Shown here: positions 14,942-23,585 of the stretch, in pieces
How the letters are laid out: the number at the start of each line of letters is the position of its first letter
Numbering within the stretch: position 1 is the first letter of the stretch
Source: Microbacterium wangchenii
Lineage (GTDB): Bacteria; Actinomycetota; Actinomycetes; Actinomycetales; Microbacteriaceae
Direction: 5' to 3'
DNA: 64,000 nucleotides
Assembly: GCF_004564355.1 (NCBI RefSeq)
Contig: NZ_CP038266.1
Location: 1,426,001 to 1,490,000, forward strand
The notes under the pieces: model-generated
The model's database searches: none
The model's input: the letters and a program-made list of their open reading frames with translations, nothing else
What the model was told of the DNA's origin: nothing
Position numbers and translations under genes: made by a program

Positions 14942-15814
14942 TCAGGCGAGCCCAACCGCCTCATCCAGCCCCGCGATGGTGCGCAGTCGTTCGGCGCCGG
15001 CCAGTACCTCCAGGGCGGTGATGCGCCCGTGGTGGATGCCGAAGATCATCACCGACACGACGCGGCCGCGCACCACCGCCGCCACGGCGGGACGTCCGTT
15101 GACGAGGATGCGCGTGGAGCGAGCCGCGAGCGCTGCCGACAGCGCCGCACGCCCCGCGATGTCGCGGGCGCCGCGGATCGTCTCGCTGTGCGTGCCGTAG
15201 TCGGCCCGCAGCACGGCGCCTTCATCCAGCAGCTCCAGCAGCGTCGCGAACTCGCCCTCCCGCGCCGCGCGCAGCCACGCCGCGACCAGCCGGTCGTCCG
15301 CGCGCGACGCCGTGCGCGACGGCGCCGCGCCGCGCACACGGGCACGCGCGCGCGAAGCGAGTTTCCGGGACCCCGCTTCGCTGCGGTCGAGGATGGCGGC
15401 CACTTCGGGGAAGGAGAGGCCGAAGACGTCATGCAGGACGAACGCGAGCCGCTCGGCAGGTCCCAGGGTCTCGAGCACCACGAGCAGGGCGACGCCGACG
15501 CGGTCGGCGGCGGCTGCGTCCTCCTCCGGGGTGGGCGCAACATACGCGTGCGAGCGCCATCGCTCGGCGCTCAGTGGTGCCTCATGTCGCCGGCGGGCGG
15601 AGCGGAGAACGTCGAGACTCAGCCGGGACACCACCGTCGTCATCCATGCGGCGAGGTTGTCGATTCCCGCGGGGTCGGTGCGCTGCAAGCGCAGCCATGC
15701 CTCCTGGACGACGTCCTCGGCCTCAGCGGCGTCGCTCAGGAGGTTGACGGCGATGGCGACCAGGCGCGGGCGCTGCGACTCGTACCATCGGGCCAGCATC
15801 CGGGGGTCGGTCAT
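14942..15814 (-). CDS. SigJ-type ECF sigma factor with SnoaL-like domain
   Basis: 290 residues. Sigma region 2 is at about 5-75 (YESQRPRLVAIAVNLLSDAAEAEDVVQEAWLRL), region 4 at about 108-160 (TLGPAERLAFVLHDVFGLSFPEVAAILDRSEAGSRKLASRARARV). A SnoaL-like C-terminal domain (about 175-285) has LDEGAVLRADYGTHSETIRGA and LVNGRPAVAAVVRGR. Such sigma factors are controlled by their own C-terminal domain instead of an anti-sigma protein. The DGGGK motif of the ECF41 group is not present (DYGTH stands in its place), so it is nearer SigJ. It follows osmC by 27 bases on the same strand. Confidence 0.85.
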   Translation of the reverse strand: MTDPRMLARWYESQRPRLVAIAVNLLSDAAEAEDVVQEAWLRLQRTDPAGIDNLAAWMTTVVSRLSLDVLRSARRRHEAPLSAERWRSHAYVAPTPEEDAAAADRVGVALLVVLETLGPAERLAFVLHDVFGLSFPEVAAILDRSEAGSRKLASRARARVRGAAPSRTASRADDRLVAAWLRAAREGEFATLLELLDEGAVLRADYGTHSETIRGARDIAGRAALSAALAARSTRILVNGRPAVAAVVRGRVVSVMIFGIHHGRITALEVLAGAERLRTIAGLDEAVGLA

Positions 15815-15841
15815 GTCGCCGCTCGCTCTCTTCCGTCAGGG

Positions 15842-16327
15842 CTATGACGGGATGGGCGCCCCACGTGTGACGACCGGGATGTGGCGCACCGGGAAGTTCA
15901 CCGAGCGGGCGATGAAGCAGTAGTCGCCCACCTGGCCGTGCAATCGTTCGGCGAGGTCCAGGTCGCTGTCGGGAGTGATGAGGACCCGCGGGCGGAGCAC
16001 GACCTCGGAGAACCTGCCGGCGCCGGTGGCGTCCTCCGTCATCGTGCCGGTCGCGTCGTCGCGGTACTCCGTCACGACGATCCCCGCCGTTCCGGCGAGG
16101 TGGAGGTACCACAGCATGTGGCACTGCGAGAGGGAGGCGACGAGGAGCTGTTCGGGGTTCCAGCGGCTGGGATCCCCGCGGAAGGCCGGATCCGAGGAGC
16201 CGGGGATGGGCGGGGCCATGGGATGGGCGACGACGTGATCGCGGGAGTAGTCCCGGTAGCCGGATGTCCCGGTGCCCCGGTTGCCGGTCCACTCCAGCGA
16301 CAGGGAGTAGGTGTGCGCGCGGCTCAT
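15842..16327 (-). CDS. OsmC family peroxiredoxin-like protein
   Basis: 161 residues. Two redox cysteines are placed as in OsmC/Ohr: one in LLVASLSQCHMLWYLHLA (about residue 74) and one in HGQVGDYCFIARSVNFPV. OsmC/Ohr proteins reduce organic hydroperoxides with these cysteines. The start ATG overlaps the stop of the GntR gene (ATGA), so both are translated from one mRNA, and the sigma factor gene follows 27 bases later. Confidence 0.9.
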   Translation of the reverse strand: MSRAHTYSLSLEWTGNRGTGTSGYRDYSRDHVVAHPMAPPIPGSSDPAFRGDPSRWNPEQLLVASLSQCHMLWYLHLAGTAGIVVTEYRDDATGTMTEDATGAGRFSEVVLRPRVLITPDSDLDLAERLHGQVGDYCFIARSVNFPVRHIPVVTRGAPIPS

Positions 16328-16956
16328 GAGTCCTCCTTCGACAGGACCTCTCGCGTCCGACGGACATGGTCGGCGGCCAGGCGGGCCGCAGCCGCCGCGT
16401 CGCCGCCGGTGAGCGCATCCAGCATCCCGCGGTGTTCCCGGTCGACGCTGTCGGCCCGGCGGGCCTCGTCCAAACCGGCGCGGGTGGCGATGGCGATGAG
16501 GTTCCAGTACCCCTCGAGCGTGCGCTGCACGAGCGCGTTCTCGCACAGCGCCGTTGCGGCGAGGTGGAACTCACGGTTGGCCGACACGGCTGACGCGAGT
16601 TCGCCCGCGCGCGTGCGTTCGTCCGCCTCCGCGGCGAGCGTACGCAGGCGGGCCAGGCGCGCCGGGGGGACCAGCCCGGCGGCGACGCGTTCGGCCGCGC
16701 GGCCCACCGCCCACGACTCCAGCGCCTCTCGGGCCTCCAGAACCAGGACCAGCGCCGCGACGTCCAACGACGCGACGCGCACGCCCCGGCCGCGCGCATG
16801 CACGAGGCCGTCCCCTTCCAAGCGGGCCAGCGCCTCGCGGACCGGAGTGCGGGACACATGCAGCCGCTCCGACAGTTCGGCCTCCGATACGCGCACGCCC
16901 GGATGGATGGCGCCGGAGAGGACGAGGTCCTTCAATGCTTCGTACACCTCAGCCAT
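16324..16956 (-). CDS. GntR/FCD family transcriptional regulator
   Basis: 210 residues. The N-terminal winged helix reads VYEALKDLVLSGAIHPGVRVSEAELSERLHVSRTPVREALARLEGDGLV (about 4-52). The C-terminal FCD helical domain has SANREFHLAATALCENALVQRTL and DREHRGMLDALTGGDAAAAARLAADHV; the histidines there usually hold a metal. ATG 16956 was chosen since upstream residues are not family-like. It is the first gene of a gntR-osmC-sigma operon and has two matching operator half-sites just upstream. Confidence 0.9.
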   Translation of the reverse strand: MAEVYEALKDLVLSGAIHPGVRVSEAELSERLHVSRTPVREALARLEGDGLVHARGRGVRVASLDVAALVLVLEAREALESWAVGRAAERVAAGLVPPARLARLRTLAAEADERTRAGELASAVSANREFHLAATALCENALVQRTLEGYWNLIAIATRAGLDEARRADSVDREHRGMLDALTGGDAAAAARLAADHVRRTREVLSKEDS

Positions 16957-16966
16957 GCGGCGAGTA

Positions 16967-16995
16967 TTGCATGCACAACACGACATTGCATACAA
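16967..16995. promoter_or_regulatory. Pair of GntR/FadR-type operator sites
   Basis: TTGCATACAA (16986-16995; reverse TTGTATGCAA) fits the TNGTATNCAA-like site of FCD regulators, and TTGCATGCACAA (16967-16978) is a second copy 19 bases away. They lie 11-39 bases before the gntR start and so are likely used for autoregulation; the rightward NmrA-like gene may be controlled as well. Confidence 0.6.
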
Positions 16996-17085
16996 CAAGC
17001 GCGGTGCGCCGACGCGGCGGTCACACCGCGGCACGCTGCGCCGTCATCGCATCGGGCGACATCCCGCCCGGAGACGGAGACCACC

Positions 17086-17859
17086 ATGCCCGCGATGCTC
17101 GTGACCGGAGGAACCGGGAACCTCGGACGCCATGTCGTGCCACTGCTGTGCGCCGAGGGCGCGGCCGTGCGTGTCCTCAGCCGCACGGCGCACTCCGGCG
17201 CGGACGGCATCGCCGTCCTGCGCGGCGACACCGTCGCCGGGACCGGGCTGGACGCCGCGATGGATGGCGCCGACGTGGTGCTGCATCTGGCCGGCGGACG
17301 CAAGGGCGACGATGTCGCGGCGCGCAACGTGGCCGCCGCGGCCGGCCGCGCCGGTGTCGCGCACCTCGTCCTGATCTCCGTCATCGGGGCCGACGCGATG
17401 CCGATCGGCTACTTCCGCGCCAAGGCGGCGGCGGAGGAGGAGTTCCGCGCGTGCGGGGTTCCGTACAGCATCCTGCGCGCGGCGCAGTTCCACGACTTCA
17501 TCCTCACCACGATCGGGGCGATGGCCCGGTTCCCGGTCGTCCCCGCGCCGCGGGGCCTGCGCTTCGAGCCGGTCGAGGTCGCCGAGGTGGCCGCGAGACT
17601 CACGCGCATCGCGCTGGGCGCGCCGGCAGGCCGGGTCCCCGACCTCGCCGGGCCGGCCGTGCTGGACGTGCCGGAGATCGTGGGCCCGCTGCTGCGGATC
17701 AGACGGCGACGACGGCCGACGGTGCGCGTGCCGCTGGGCGGGGCGATCGGTGCCGCCTACCGCGAAGGACGCAACCTCGCCGGGCCCGGAGCGGCACGGG
17801 GAGCGGTCACGTGGCCGGAATACCTGATGACGCGCGCCGGCGCTTCTGCGAGGGTGTGA
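17086..17859 (+). CDS. NmrA-like NAD(P)-binding protein
   Basis: 257 residues. MLVTGGTGNLGRHVVPLL is the Rossmann GxxGxxG start of atypical short-chain dehydrogenases. VLHLAGGRKGDD and LVLISVIGADAMPIGYFRAKAAAEEEFRACGVPYSILRAAQFHDF are typical of NmrA/HSCARG-type proteins, which often lack the catalytic Tyr-x-x-x-Lys and sense NADPH or isomerise substrates. It starts 129 bases from the divergent gntR gene and leads a four-gene operon. Confidence 0.85.
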   Translation: MPAMLVTGGTGNLGRHVVPLLCAEGAAVRVLSRTAHSGADGIAVLRGDTVAGTGLDAAMDGADVVLHLAGGRKGDDVAARNVAAAAGRAGVAHLVLISVIGADAMPIGYFRAKAAAEEEFRACGVPYSILRAAQFHDFILTTIGAMARFPVVPAPRGLRFEPVEVAEVAARLTRIALGAPAGRVPDLAGPAVLDVPEIVGPLLRIRRRRRPTVRVPLGGAIGAAYREGRNLAGPGAARGAVTWPEYLMTRAGASARV

Positions 17860-17862
17860 GGC

Positions 17863-18204
17863 ATGGCCGCACGCGACGACTCGCAGAACGATCACCTGCT
17901 GTGCTGCCTCCTGTGGGCCCGTGAGGGGCGGCTCCAGGATCTGCACGACTACGAGGACGCCGTCCTGGCGTTTCTCCCCGATCACGGTGCGGAGGTGTTC
18001 CTGCGCGTCTTCGGCGACGGCGCGGAGACCGACCCCGACGAGGTGCAGCTGCTGCGCTTCCCCGATCCCCGGGCGGTCGAGGTCTTCGTCGCCGATCCGC
18101 GGCGCGGCGCCCTCAGCGGTGAACGCGAGCGAGCGGTCCCGCGCACGGTCACCTTTCCCGTGACCGTGCCCGCCGCACGCGGCGCGGGTGTGGCAGGGTC
18201 GTAG
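17863..18204 (+). CDS. Small alpha/beta-barrel-like hypothetical protein
   Basis: 113 residues. The order of segments (HLLCCLLWAREG, LHDYEDAVLAFLPDHGAEVFLRVF, DEVQLLRFPDPRAVEVFVADPRR) is like dimeric alpha-beta barrels of the DUF1330/EthD group. It begins 3 bases after the preceding stop, so it is cotranscribed. Function unknown. Confidence 0.7.
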   Translation: MAARDDSQNDHLLCCLLWAREGRLQDLHDYEDAVLAFLPDHGAEVFLRVFGDGAETDPDEVQLLRFPDPRAVEVFVADPRRGALSGERERAVPRTVTFPVTVPAARGAGVAGS

Positions 18205-18240
18205 TCGGCCGGCACACCGCCGGGCACGAGAGGATCCCCC

Positions 18241-19230
18241 ATGCAGCAGCGCGAACTCGCCCGCACCGGCCGCTCGGTCTCGGTCATCGGATTGGGCACG
18301 TGGCAGCTCGGGGGCGACTGGGGCGATGTCGGCGAGGATGACGCGACGGCCGTGCTGGCCGCATCCGCAGACCGCGGGGTGACCCTCTTCGACACCGCCG
18401 ACGTCTACGGCGACGGGCGCAGCGAGACTATCATCGGCCGCTTCCTCGCCTCGCGGCCGGGAGCGGGCATTACGGTGGCGACCAAGATGGGCCGGCGCAT
18501 GGCGCAGGAGCCGGGCAACTACACGCCGGAGAACTTCCGGGCCTGGACGGAGCGCTCCCGGCGCAACCTCGGTGTTGACACGCTCGACCTCGTGCAGCTG
18601 CACTGCCCACCCTCGGCCGTCATCGAGGCGGACGAGACCTACGACGCGCTGGACGCGCTCGTGGCCGAGGGGGCGATCGCCGCGTACGGCGTCTCGGTGG
18701 AGACGTGCGCCCAGGCGCTCGCCGCCATCGCCCGCCCGCATGTGACGAACGTGCAGATCATCGTCAACCCGTTCCGGCTGAAGCCCCTCGACGAGGTGCT
18801 TCCCGCCGCGCGCGCCGCCGGGGTCGCCGTGTTCGCCCGGGTGCCGCTGGCCTCCGGCCTGCTCTCCGGCCGCTACACCGCCGCCACGACGTTCGCCGCG
18901 AACGACCACCGCTCCTTCAACCGTCACGGCGAGGCGTTCGATCGGGGCGAGACGTTCTCGGGCGTGGATTTCGAGACCGGGGTCGCCGCGGCAGCCGAGC
19001 TGGCCGCAGCCCTGCCGGCGGGTGTGCCGCTGCCGGCGGCGACGCTGGCATGGATCGCCGCGCAGCCGGGCATCACGAGCGTCATCCCCGGCGCGCGCAA
19101 CCCCGCACAGGCCGAGGCGAACGCGGATGCCGCGGCGCTCGTGGACAGCGGCGACCTGGCCGGCTTCGATGCCGCCGTGCACCGCGTCTACGACGAGCGG
19201 CTGCGCGCGCACATCCACCCCCTGTGGTGA
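18241..19230 (+). CDS. Aldo/keto reductase
   Basis: 329 residues, TIM-barrel NADPH oxidoreductase. The catalytic tetrad is visible: Asp and Tyr in TLFDTADVYGDGRSE (about residues 47-61), Lys in ITVATKMGRRM, and His in DLVQLHCPPS. The C-terminal cofactor part ends ATLAWIAAQPGITSVIPGARNPAQAEANADAA, which is usual for the family. A GAGAGGA ribosome site precedes ATG 18241. Substrate not predictable. Confidence 0.93.
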   Translation: MQQRELARTGRSVSVIGLGTWQLGGDWGDVGEDDATAVLAASADRGVTLFDTADVYGDGRSETIIGRFLASRPGAGITVATKMGRRMAQEPGNYTPENFRAWTERSRRNLGVDTLDLVQLHCPPSAVIEADETYDALDALVAEGAIAAYGVSVETCAQALAAIARPHVTNVQIIVNPFRLKPLDEVLPAARAAGVAVFARVPLASGLLSGRYTAATTFAANDHRSFNRHGEAFDRGETFSGVDFETGVAAAAELAAALPAGVPLPAATLAWIAAQPGITSVIPGARNPAQAEANADAAALVDSGDLAGFDAAVHRVYDERLRAHIHPLW

Positions 19231-19242
19231 CACCCTGCTGAC

Positions 19243-19809
19243 ATGGGCTTCACGCGCGCCGAACTGGAGTCGTACCGCGACGCGACGATCCCCGATCTGA
19301 TGCCCGCCCGGCCCCGGCTCGTGTTCGTCGGAATCAATCCGGGGCTGTGGACGGCGGCCACGGGGACACCGTTCGCCCACCCCGGCAACCGCTTCTACCC
19401 GGCGCTCGTGGCAGCGGGAATCCTGCCGAGGCTCCCCGCGTTCTCGGGTCCGCTGAACGAGGCCGACCGCACGATGATCCTGGAGGCGGGCATCGGCATC
19501 ACGAACCTCGTCCGCCGTGCAACCGCGCGCGCGGACGAGCTCACGCGCCCCGAGCTGCGCGCGGGGGCGGAGCGGGTGGCGGCGGATGCGGCGCGCTGGC
19601 GCCCCCGCGTCGTGGCGGTCGTGGGGATGACGGCGTACCGGCAGGGCTTCGACCGTCCCCGTGCGAAGGCGGGGCGGCAGGAGCAGCGCATCGGCGGAGC
19701 GGAGACGTGGGTCGTGCCCAACCCGAGCGGGCTCAACGCCCATGACACCGTGAGTACGCTCGCCGAGGCGTATGCCGCCCCCGCGCGTGCGGCCGGCGTC
19801 CTGCCCTGA
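19243..19809 (+). CDS. mug: G/U mismatch-specific DNA glycosylase (MUG)
   Basis: 188 residues. VGINPGLWTAATGTPFAHPGNRFYPAL is the MUG motif A (GINPGL with the Asn typical of mismatch-specific enzymes), and VVPNPSGLNAHDTVSTL is motif B (NPSGLN). The enzyme removes uracil or ethenocytosine from mispairs. It starts 12 bases after the aldo/keto reductase, so it shares that operon. Confidence 0.92.
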   Translation: MGFTRAELESYRDATIPDLMPARPRLVFVGINPGLWTAATGTPFAHPGNRFYPALVAAGILPRLPAFSGPLNEADRTMILEAGIGITNLVRRATARADELTRPELRAGAERVAADAARWRPRVVAVVGMTAYRQGFDRPRAKAGRQEQRIGGAETWVVPNPSGLNAHDTVSTLAEAYAAPARAAGVLP

Positions 19810-19815
19810 CCCGCC

Positions 19816-20472
19816 TCAGCGCACCTCGATCGCGCCGGCGCGGATGCCCCACAGCACCGCCTGCAGGCGATCGCGGGCGCCGGTCTTCTGCAGGATCTGG
19901 GCGAGGTGGTACTTCACGGTGGTCGGCTCGACGTACAGGCGTGCGGCGATCTCGCTGTTGGACAGCCCCTCGGCCAGCAGCGCGAGCACGTCGTGCTCAC
20001 GCTCGGTGAGGGCGACGGGGAGGGCCGCCGGCGGCTGGGGTGCGCGGCGGCGCGCGGTGAACTCCCGCAGGATGCGGCGGGTCAGCCGCTGATCGAGGGT
20101 GCCCTCGCCGGCGGCCACCGAGCGGATGGCGGCGACCAGGGTCGCCTCATCGGCTCCCTTCAGCAGGAAGCCCGCGGCGCCCGCCTCCAGCGCCGCGAAC
20201 ACGTCGTCGTCGATGTCGAAGGTCGTGAGCACGAGGACCTCGGTGTCGAGCTCCGCGTCCGCGGAGATGGCGCGGGTCGCCGCGATGCCGTCGGTGCCGG
20301 GCATCCGGATGTCCATGCACACCACGTCGGGGCGCAGGGACCGGGTCAGCGCGATCGCCTCGGCGCCGTCGGCGGCCTCACCGACCACATCCAGGTCGGC
20401 TTCGGCGCCGAGGATGACCGACAGGCCGGCGCGGACGATGGTCTGGTCATCGGCGATGAGCACCCTGATCAT
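19816..20472 (-). CDS. Two-component response regulator, NarL/LuxR type
   Basis: 218 residues. The receiver domain starts MIRVLIADDQTIVRAGL with phospho-acceptor Asp54 in VVCMDIRMPGTDG; the LuxR HTH (about 150-210) reads LTEREHDVLALLAEGLSNSEIAARLYVEPTTVKYHLAQIL. Its ATG overlaps the stop of the kinase gene (ATGA), so the pair is translationally coupled. It likely controls envelope-related genes, perhaps its own operon (inference). Confidence 0.95.
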   Translation of the reverse strand: MIRVLIADDQTIVRAGLSVILGAEADLDVVGEAADGAEAIALTRSLRPDVVCMDIRMPGTDGIAATRAISADAELDTEVLVLTTFDIDDDVFAALEAGAAGFLLKGADEATLVAAIRSVAAGEGTLDQRLTRRILREFTARRRAPQPPAALPVALTEREHDVLALLAEGLSNSEIAARLYVEPTTVKYHLAQILQKTGARDRLQAVLWGIRAGAIEVR

Positions 20473-21764
20473 GCGCGTTCCTCCTCCACGTCGGCCCCGA
20501 GGGGGACGACCAGCTCATTGCGCCAGCCGCCGTCCGGCGTGGGGCCGGTGGTGAGCCGGGCCCCGATGAGGTCGGCGCGTTCACGCATCCCGGCGAGGCC
20601 GTAGCCGTCGGTCCGGCGGGGCGCGGGCGCCGGAGCCGGCGGGCGGTCGTTGCTCACGGCAGCCCGCAGCATCCGGGTGGCGGACTCGATGCGCACGACG
20701 GATGCGGCGCCGGGGGCGTGGTGCGCGACGTTGGCGAGCGACTCCTGCACCATGCGGTAGACGGTGGCGTCGGCCAGCGGAGACAGCGAGGGGAGGGCGT
20801 CGTCCATCTCGAGCTCGACACCGCGTCCGGCCGCGCGCGCGTGCGCCACGAGGTCAGGCACGCGCGCCAGCGACGGCGTCGCGACCGGTGCGTGGGGCCC
20901 GTCGGCGTCCGCGGCATCGTCGCGCAGAAGCCCCACGGTGCGGCGGAGGTCGGCCAGTGCCGTGCGCGCCTCCTCCTGCACGGTGCCGAGCAGGTCGCGT
21001 GTGCGCGCCGGGTCGGTGGCAGCGAGGGCGGAGGCGGCCTGGGCGGTGACGATGATGCCGGAGAGGTGATGGCCGGCGATGTCGTGGAGCTCCCGGGCGA
21101 GGGCGGTGCGCTCGGCGCGGAGGGCGCGCTCGGTTTCCTCGCGCCGGCCCCGTTCGATCAGTGCCGCGCGCTCGCGCTCCGCCACGGTCAGGCGTGCGCG
21201 GTTGCGGACGTATTCGGCGGCTCCGACGGGCAGCGCGTACAGGAGGAGAACCCGTGCCGTCGCGGCGACGACGATCAAGAGCACGGGAAGGCCGGCGACC
21301 GCCATCGCGGTCGCGCTGACCACGATGGTCGCGATGGCCGCGCCGGCGAGAGTCGCCACGGCGCCCGGTGACTCCCGCCGCCACACGGCGTAGACGGCGA
21401 TCAGCACGGCCAGGGAGCCGATGCCCAGCTGGCCTCCGCTGGTGGCGAGGATCAGCAGATCCAGCGCCACGACGACACCCAGCACCGTGCGCGGCGCGCG
21501 ATCGCGCCACAGCAGGGCGACGGCCTGCAGCACCACCAGGGCGGCGTGGGCCAGGGGAGGCAGCGGCGAGAGCACCGGTTCGTCGACGCCGGTGAGGTCG
21601 ATGCCGACGTATCCCAGGGCGACGGCGGCCGTGAGCACCGGAGCCACCGCCGCGCGCACCCGGGACGCCGGGGTGGCGGGAGCGTCGGGCATGGAGGAAG
21701 TCAACCACGCCGGCTGCCGACGCGGATCCGCGTCGGCAGCCGGGTCGTGGTAGGCCGTGCTCAC
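20469..21764 (-). CDS. Sensor histidine kinase, NarX/DesK type
   Basis: 431 residues from GTG 21764, which overlaps the stop of the hydrolase gene (GTGA); an ATG at 21692 is the alternative. About five or six membrane helices (30-185) form the sensor, then the HisKA_3 box LARELHDIAGHHLSGIIVTAQ with His near 227, and a HATPase domain with VQESLANVAHHAPGA and DGYGLAGMRERADLIGARL. No large extracellular loop is seen, so it probably senses something in the membrane. Confidence 0.93.
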   Translation of the reverse strand: MSTAYHDPAADADPRRQPAWLTSSMPDAPATPASRVRAAVAPVLTAAVALGYVGIDLTGVDEPVLSPLPPLAHAALVVLQAVALLWRDRAPRTVLGVVVALDLLILATSGGQLGIGSLAVLIAVYAVWRRESPGAVATLAGAAIATIVVSATAMAVAGLPVLLIVVAATARVLLLYALPVGAAEYVRNRARLTVAERERAALIERGRREETERALRAERTALARELHDIAGHHLSGIIVTAQAASALAATDPARTRDLLGTVQEEARTALADLRRTVGLLRDDAADADGPHAPVATPSLARVPDLVAHARAAGRGVELEMDDALPSLSPLADATVYRMVQESLANVAHHAPGAASVVRIESATRMLRAAVSNDRPPAPAPAPRRTDGYGLAGMRERADLIGARLTTGPTPDGGWRNELVVPLGADVEEERA

Positions 21765-22981
21765 GAGTCGCACAGCGTCTCGTCGAGGGCATCCATCACG
21801 AGCTCGTACTTCGGCAGCAGGAGCGCCTCGTCGGCGGGGTCGGCGATCGCCCACGGCAGCGCGGTCACCGCGATCGTCACGGCGGTGCCGTCGGGTGCCA
21901 CGGCATTGCGCGTCTGCGTGCCGGGGATGTCGCCGCCGTGACCCCACACGACCCCGCACTCGAGCGAGTAGGTCTGCAGCCCGAGCCCGTAGCCGAGGTC
22001 GGGGTGGAACGGATCGTCGGCGGGCACGGTGTCCTGCATGAGCGCCAGGCTCTCCTCGCTCACCAGCTCGCCGCCCAGCAGCGCCTGCATGAAGCGGTTC
22101 ATCTCCGTGGGCGTGGACACCACCGCGCCGGCGGCCCATCCGAAGGCGGGATCCATGTCGGTGATCTCCCTCAGCTCGCCGGGGAAGTCGGCGTGGTATC
22201 CCTCCACGTGCGCCCCGCGCAGTTCGCGTTCGCCGGGCACGGGCAGGTAGGTGTGCTCGAGCTCCAGCGGCTGCACGATCCGCTCGTCGATCTGCTCCCA
22301 CAGCGGGCGCTGCGAGACGCGTTCGACCAGGAGGCCCAGCACGATGTAGTTGGTGTTGCTGTACTCCCAGCGGTCGCCCGGCGCGAACGTCGCGGGCTGG
22401 GCCAGGGCGATGTCCAGCAGGTCGCGTCCGGAGATGTACACGTCCTGCATGCCGAACGGGTCCGTGGCGATGACCTCGGACGACTCGGGCAGGCCCGAGG
22501 TCTGACGCAGCAGATCGCGGACGGTGATGGCGGCGCCGTCGATCCCGTCGCCGGTGACGACGCCGGGCAGGTAGGTCTCGATCGGTTCGTCGAGGGAGAC
22601 GGCGCCTTCCTCGATCAGCTGCATCACCACGGTGGCGACGAACATCTTCGTGTTGCTGCCCACGCGCACCTCCGCATTCTCGGGGGTCTCGCGGTCGGAG
22701 CCGAGGTCGCCGTCGCCGACGGACACGTCGATGCTCGTGCCGTCAGGGCGGGTGACCGAGGCCAGCGCGGCGGGGTAACCGGCGTCCACGAGCGACTGCA
22801 GGCGTTCCTCCAGCGCGCTCTCGGCAGGGTCGGCCGCGCTCGTGCGGGCGGCCGCGCCGAAGGCCAGCGCACCGGCGACGAGCACGGCGGCCGTCGTCGC
22901 CGCCAGCGCGATGCGTCCCCGCGGGGCGCGACGCCGATCGGGGGTCGAGGTGGGGGTGGGGGTGGGGGTCTGTGCATCCAT
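21761..22981 (-). CDS. Serine hydrolase, class C beta-lactamase / D-Ala-D-Ala carboxypeptidase-like
   Basis: 406 residues. A membrane anchor or signal segment (IALAATTAAVLVAGALAFGAA, about 23-43) follows a Thr-Pro repeat. The catalytic set is present: RVGSNTKMFVATVVMQLI (S-x-x-K as SNTK), the YSNTNYIVLGLLVE motif (Y-x-N) and VWGHGGDIPG (H-x-G in place of K-T-G). It may trim peptidoglycan peptides or hydrolyse beta-lactams outside the cell. It is the first gene of the operon with the kinase and regulator. Confidence 0.9.
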   Translation of the reverse strand: MDAQTPTPTPTSTPDRRRAPRGRIALAATTAAVLVAGALAFGAAARTSAADPAESALEERLQSLVDAGYPAALASVTRPDGTSIDVSVGDGDLGSDRETPENAEVRVGSNTKMFVATVVMQLIEEGAVSLDEPIETYLPGVVTGDGIDGAAITVRDLLRQTSGLPESSEVIATDPFGMQDVYISGRDLLDIALAQPATFAPGDRWEYSNTNYIVLGLLVERVSQRPLWEQIDERIVQPLELEHTYLPVPGERELRGAHVEGYHADFPGELREITDMDPAFGWAAGAVVSTPTEMNRFMQALLGGELVSEESLALMQDTVPADDPFHPDLGYGLGLQTYSLECGVVWGHGGDIPGTQTRNAVAPDGTAVTIAVTALPWAIADPADEALLLPKYELVMDALDETLCDS

Positions 22982-23132
22982 GACTCCAGCCTGCGCACCG
23001 CGGATGCCGCGCACCCCGGCCGCACGATCAGTCCGCCCTGTCCGGAGGGATAGGCCCCGCGGGGCGGATCAGTGGCCCAGGCCCAGCCCTCACGGCGAGA
23101 ACCCCACGCCCGAGCGCTAGCGGGAGTCGTCC

Positions 23133-23585
23133 ATGATGGGGAGCATGATGTCTCCCGTGCGGCTGCGACGGTGGGCCGCCTCGGCCGCGCTCGCGGTCAT
23201 CGTGGTGGCCGGGCTCGCCGTCCACGGCCTCGCGCCCGACACGGCGGCCACCGACATCGCGGGTGACGCGCTGTACGCCGCGGCGGTGTATGCCGCCGGC
23301 GTGCTGCTGCTTCCGCGCCGGCGGGTCGGCGTGGCGCTCGCCGCCGCGGCGTGGTGCGTCGCCGTGGAGGTGTTCCAGCTGACGGGCCTGCCCCTGACGT
23401 GGGGTGCCGCCTTCCCGCCCGTTCTGCTCGTGCTGGGAACCGTCTTCGACCCGCGCGATCTGGTCGTCTACGTCTGCGCCGTCGCCGCGGCGGCCGCTGT
23501 CGACGTTCTGGTGACGCGGCGGGCGCGGCCGGACGGCTCGGGCGGCTTGCCCCGTGGCGCCGCACAGCGGAGCATGGGACGGTGA
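23133..23585 (+). CDS. DUF2809 family membrane protein
   Basis: 150 residues with four or so membrane helices (AALAVIVVAGLAVHGLAP, DALYAAAVYAAGVLLLPRR, VALAAAAWCVAVEVFQLTGLPL). The VEVFQL segment and the overall size match DUF2809. In-frame ATG codons at 23145 and 23148 are alternatives, the latter preceded by GGGGAG. Its stop overlaps the next start (GTGA). Confidence 0.8.
   Translation: MMGSMMSPVRLRRWAASAALAVIVVAGLAVHGLAPDTAATDIAGDALYAAAVYAAGVLLLPRRRVGVALAAAAWCVAVEVFQLTGLPLTWGAAFPPVLLVLGTVFDPRDLVVYVCAVAAAAAVDVLVTRRARPDGSGGLPRGAAQRSMGR

Noticed and set aside
17044..19743. A 900-codon frame on the minus strand opposite the NmrA-like, aldo/keto reductase and glycosylase genes
   Set aside because: It crosses three clear genes on the other strand and its product is low-complexity; a shadow frame.
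22945..22972. Tandem GGGGGT hexamers
   Set aside because: They encode the Thr-Pro repeat near the N-terminus of the serine hydrolase; a low-complexity linker and not a separate element. Copy number could vary, but nothing more can be said.
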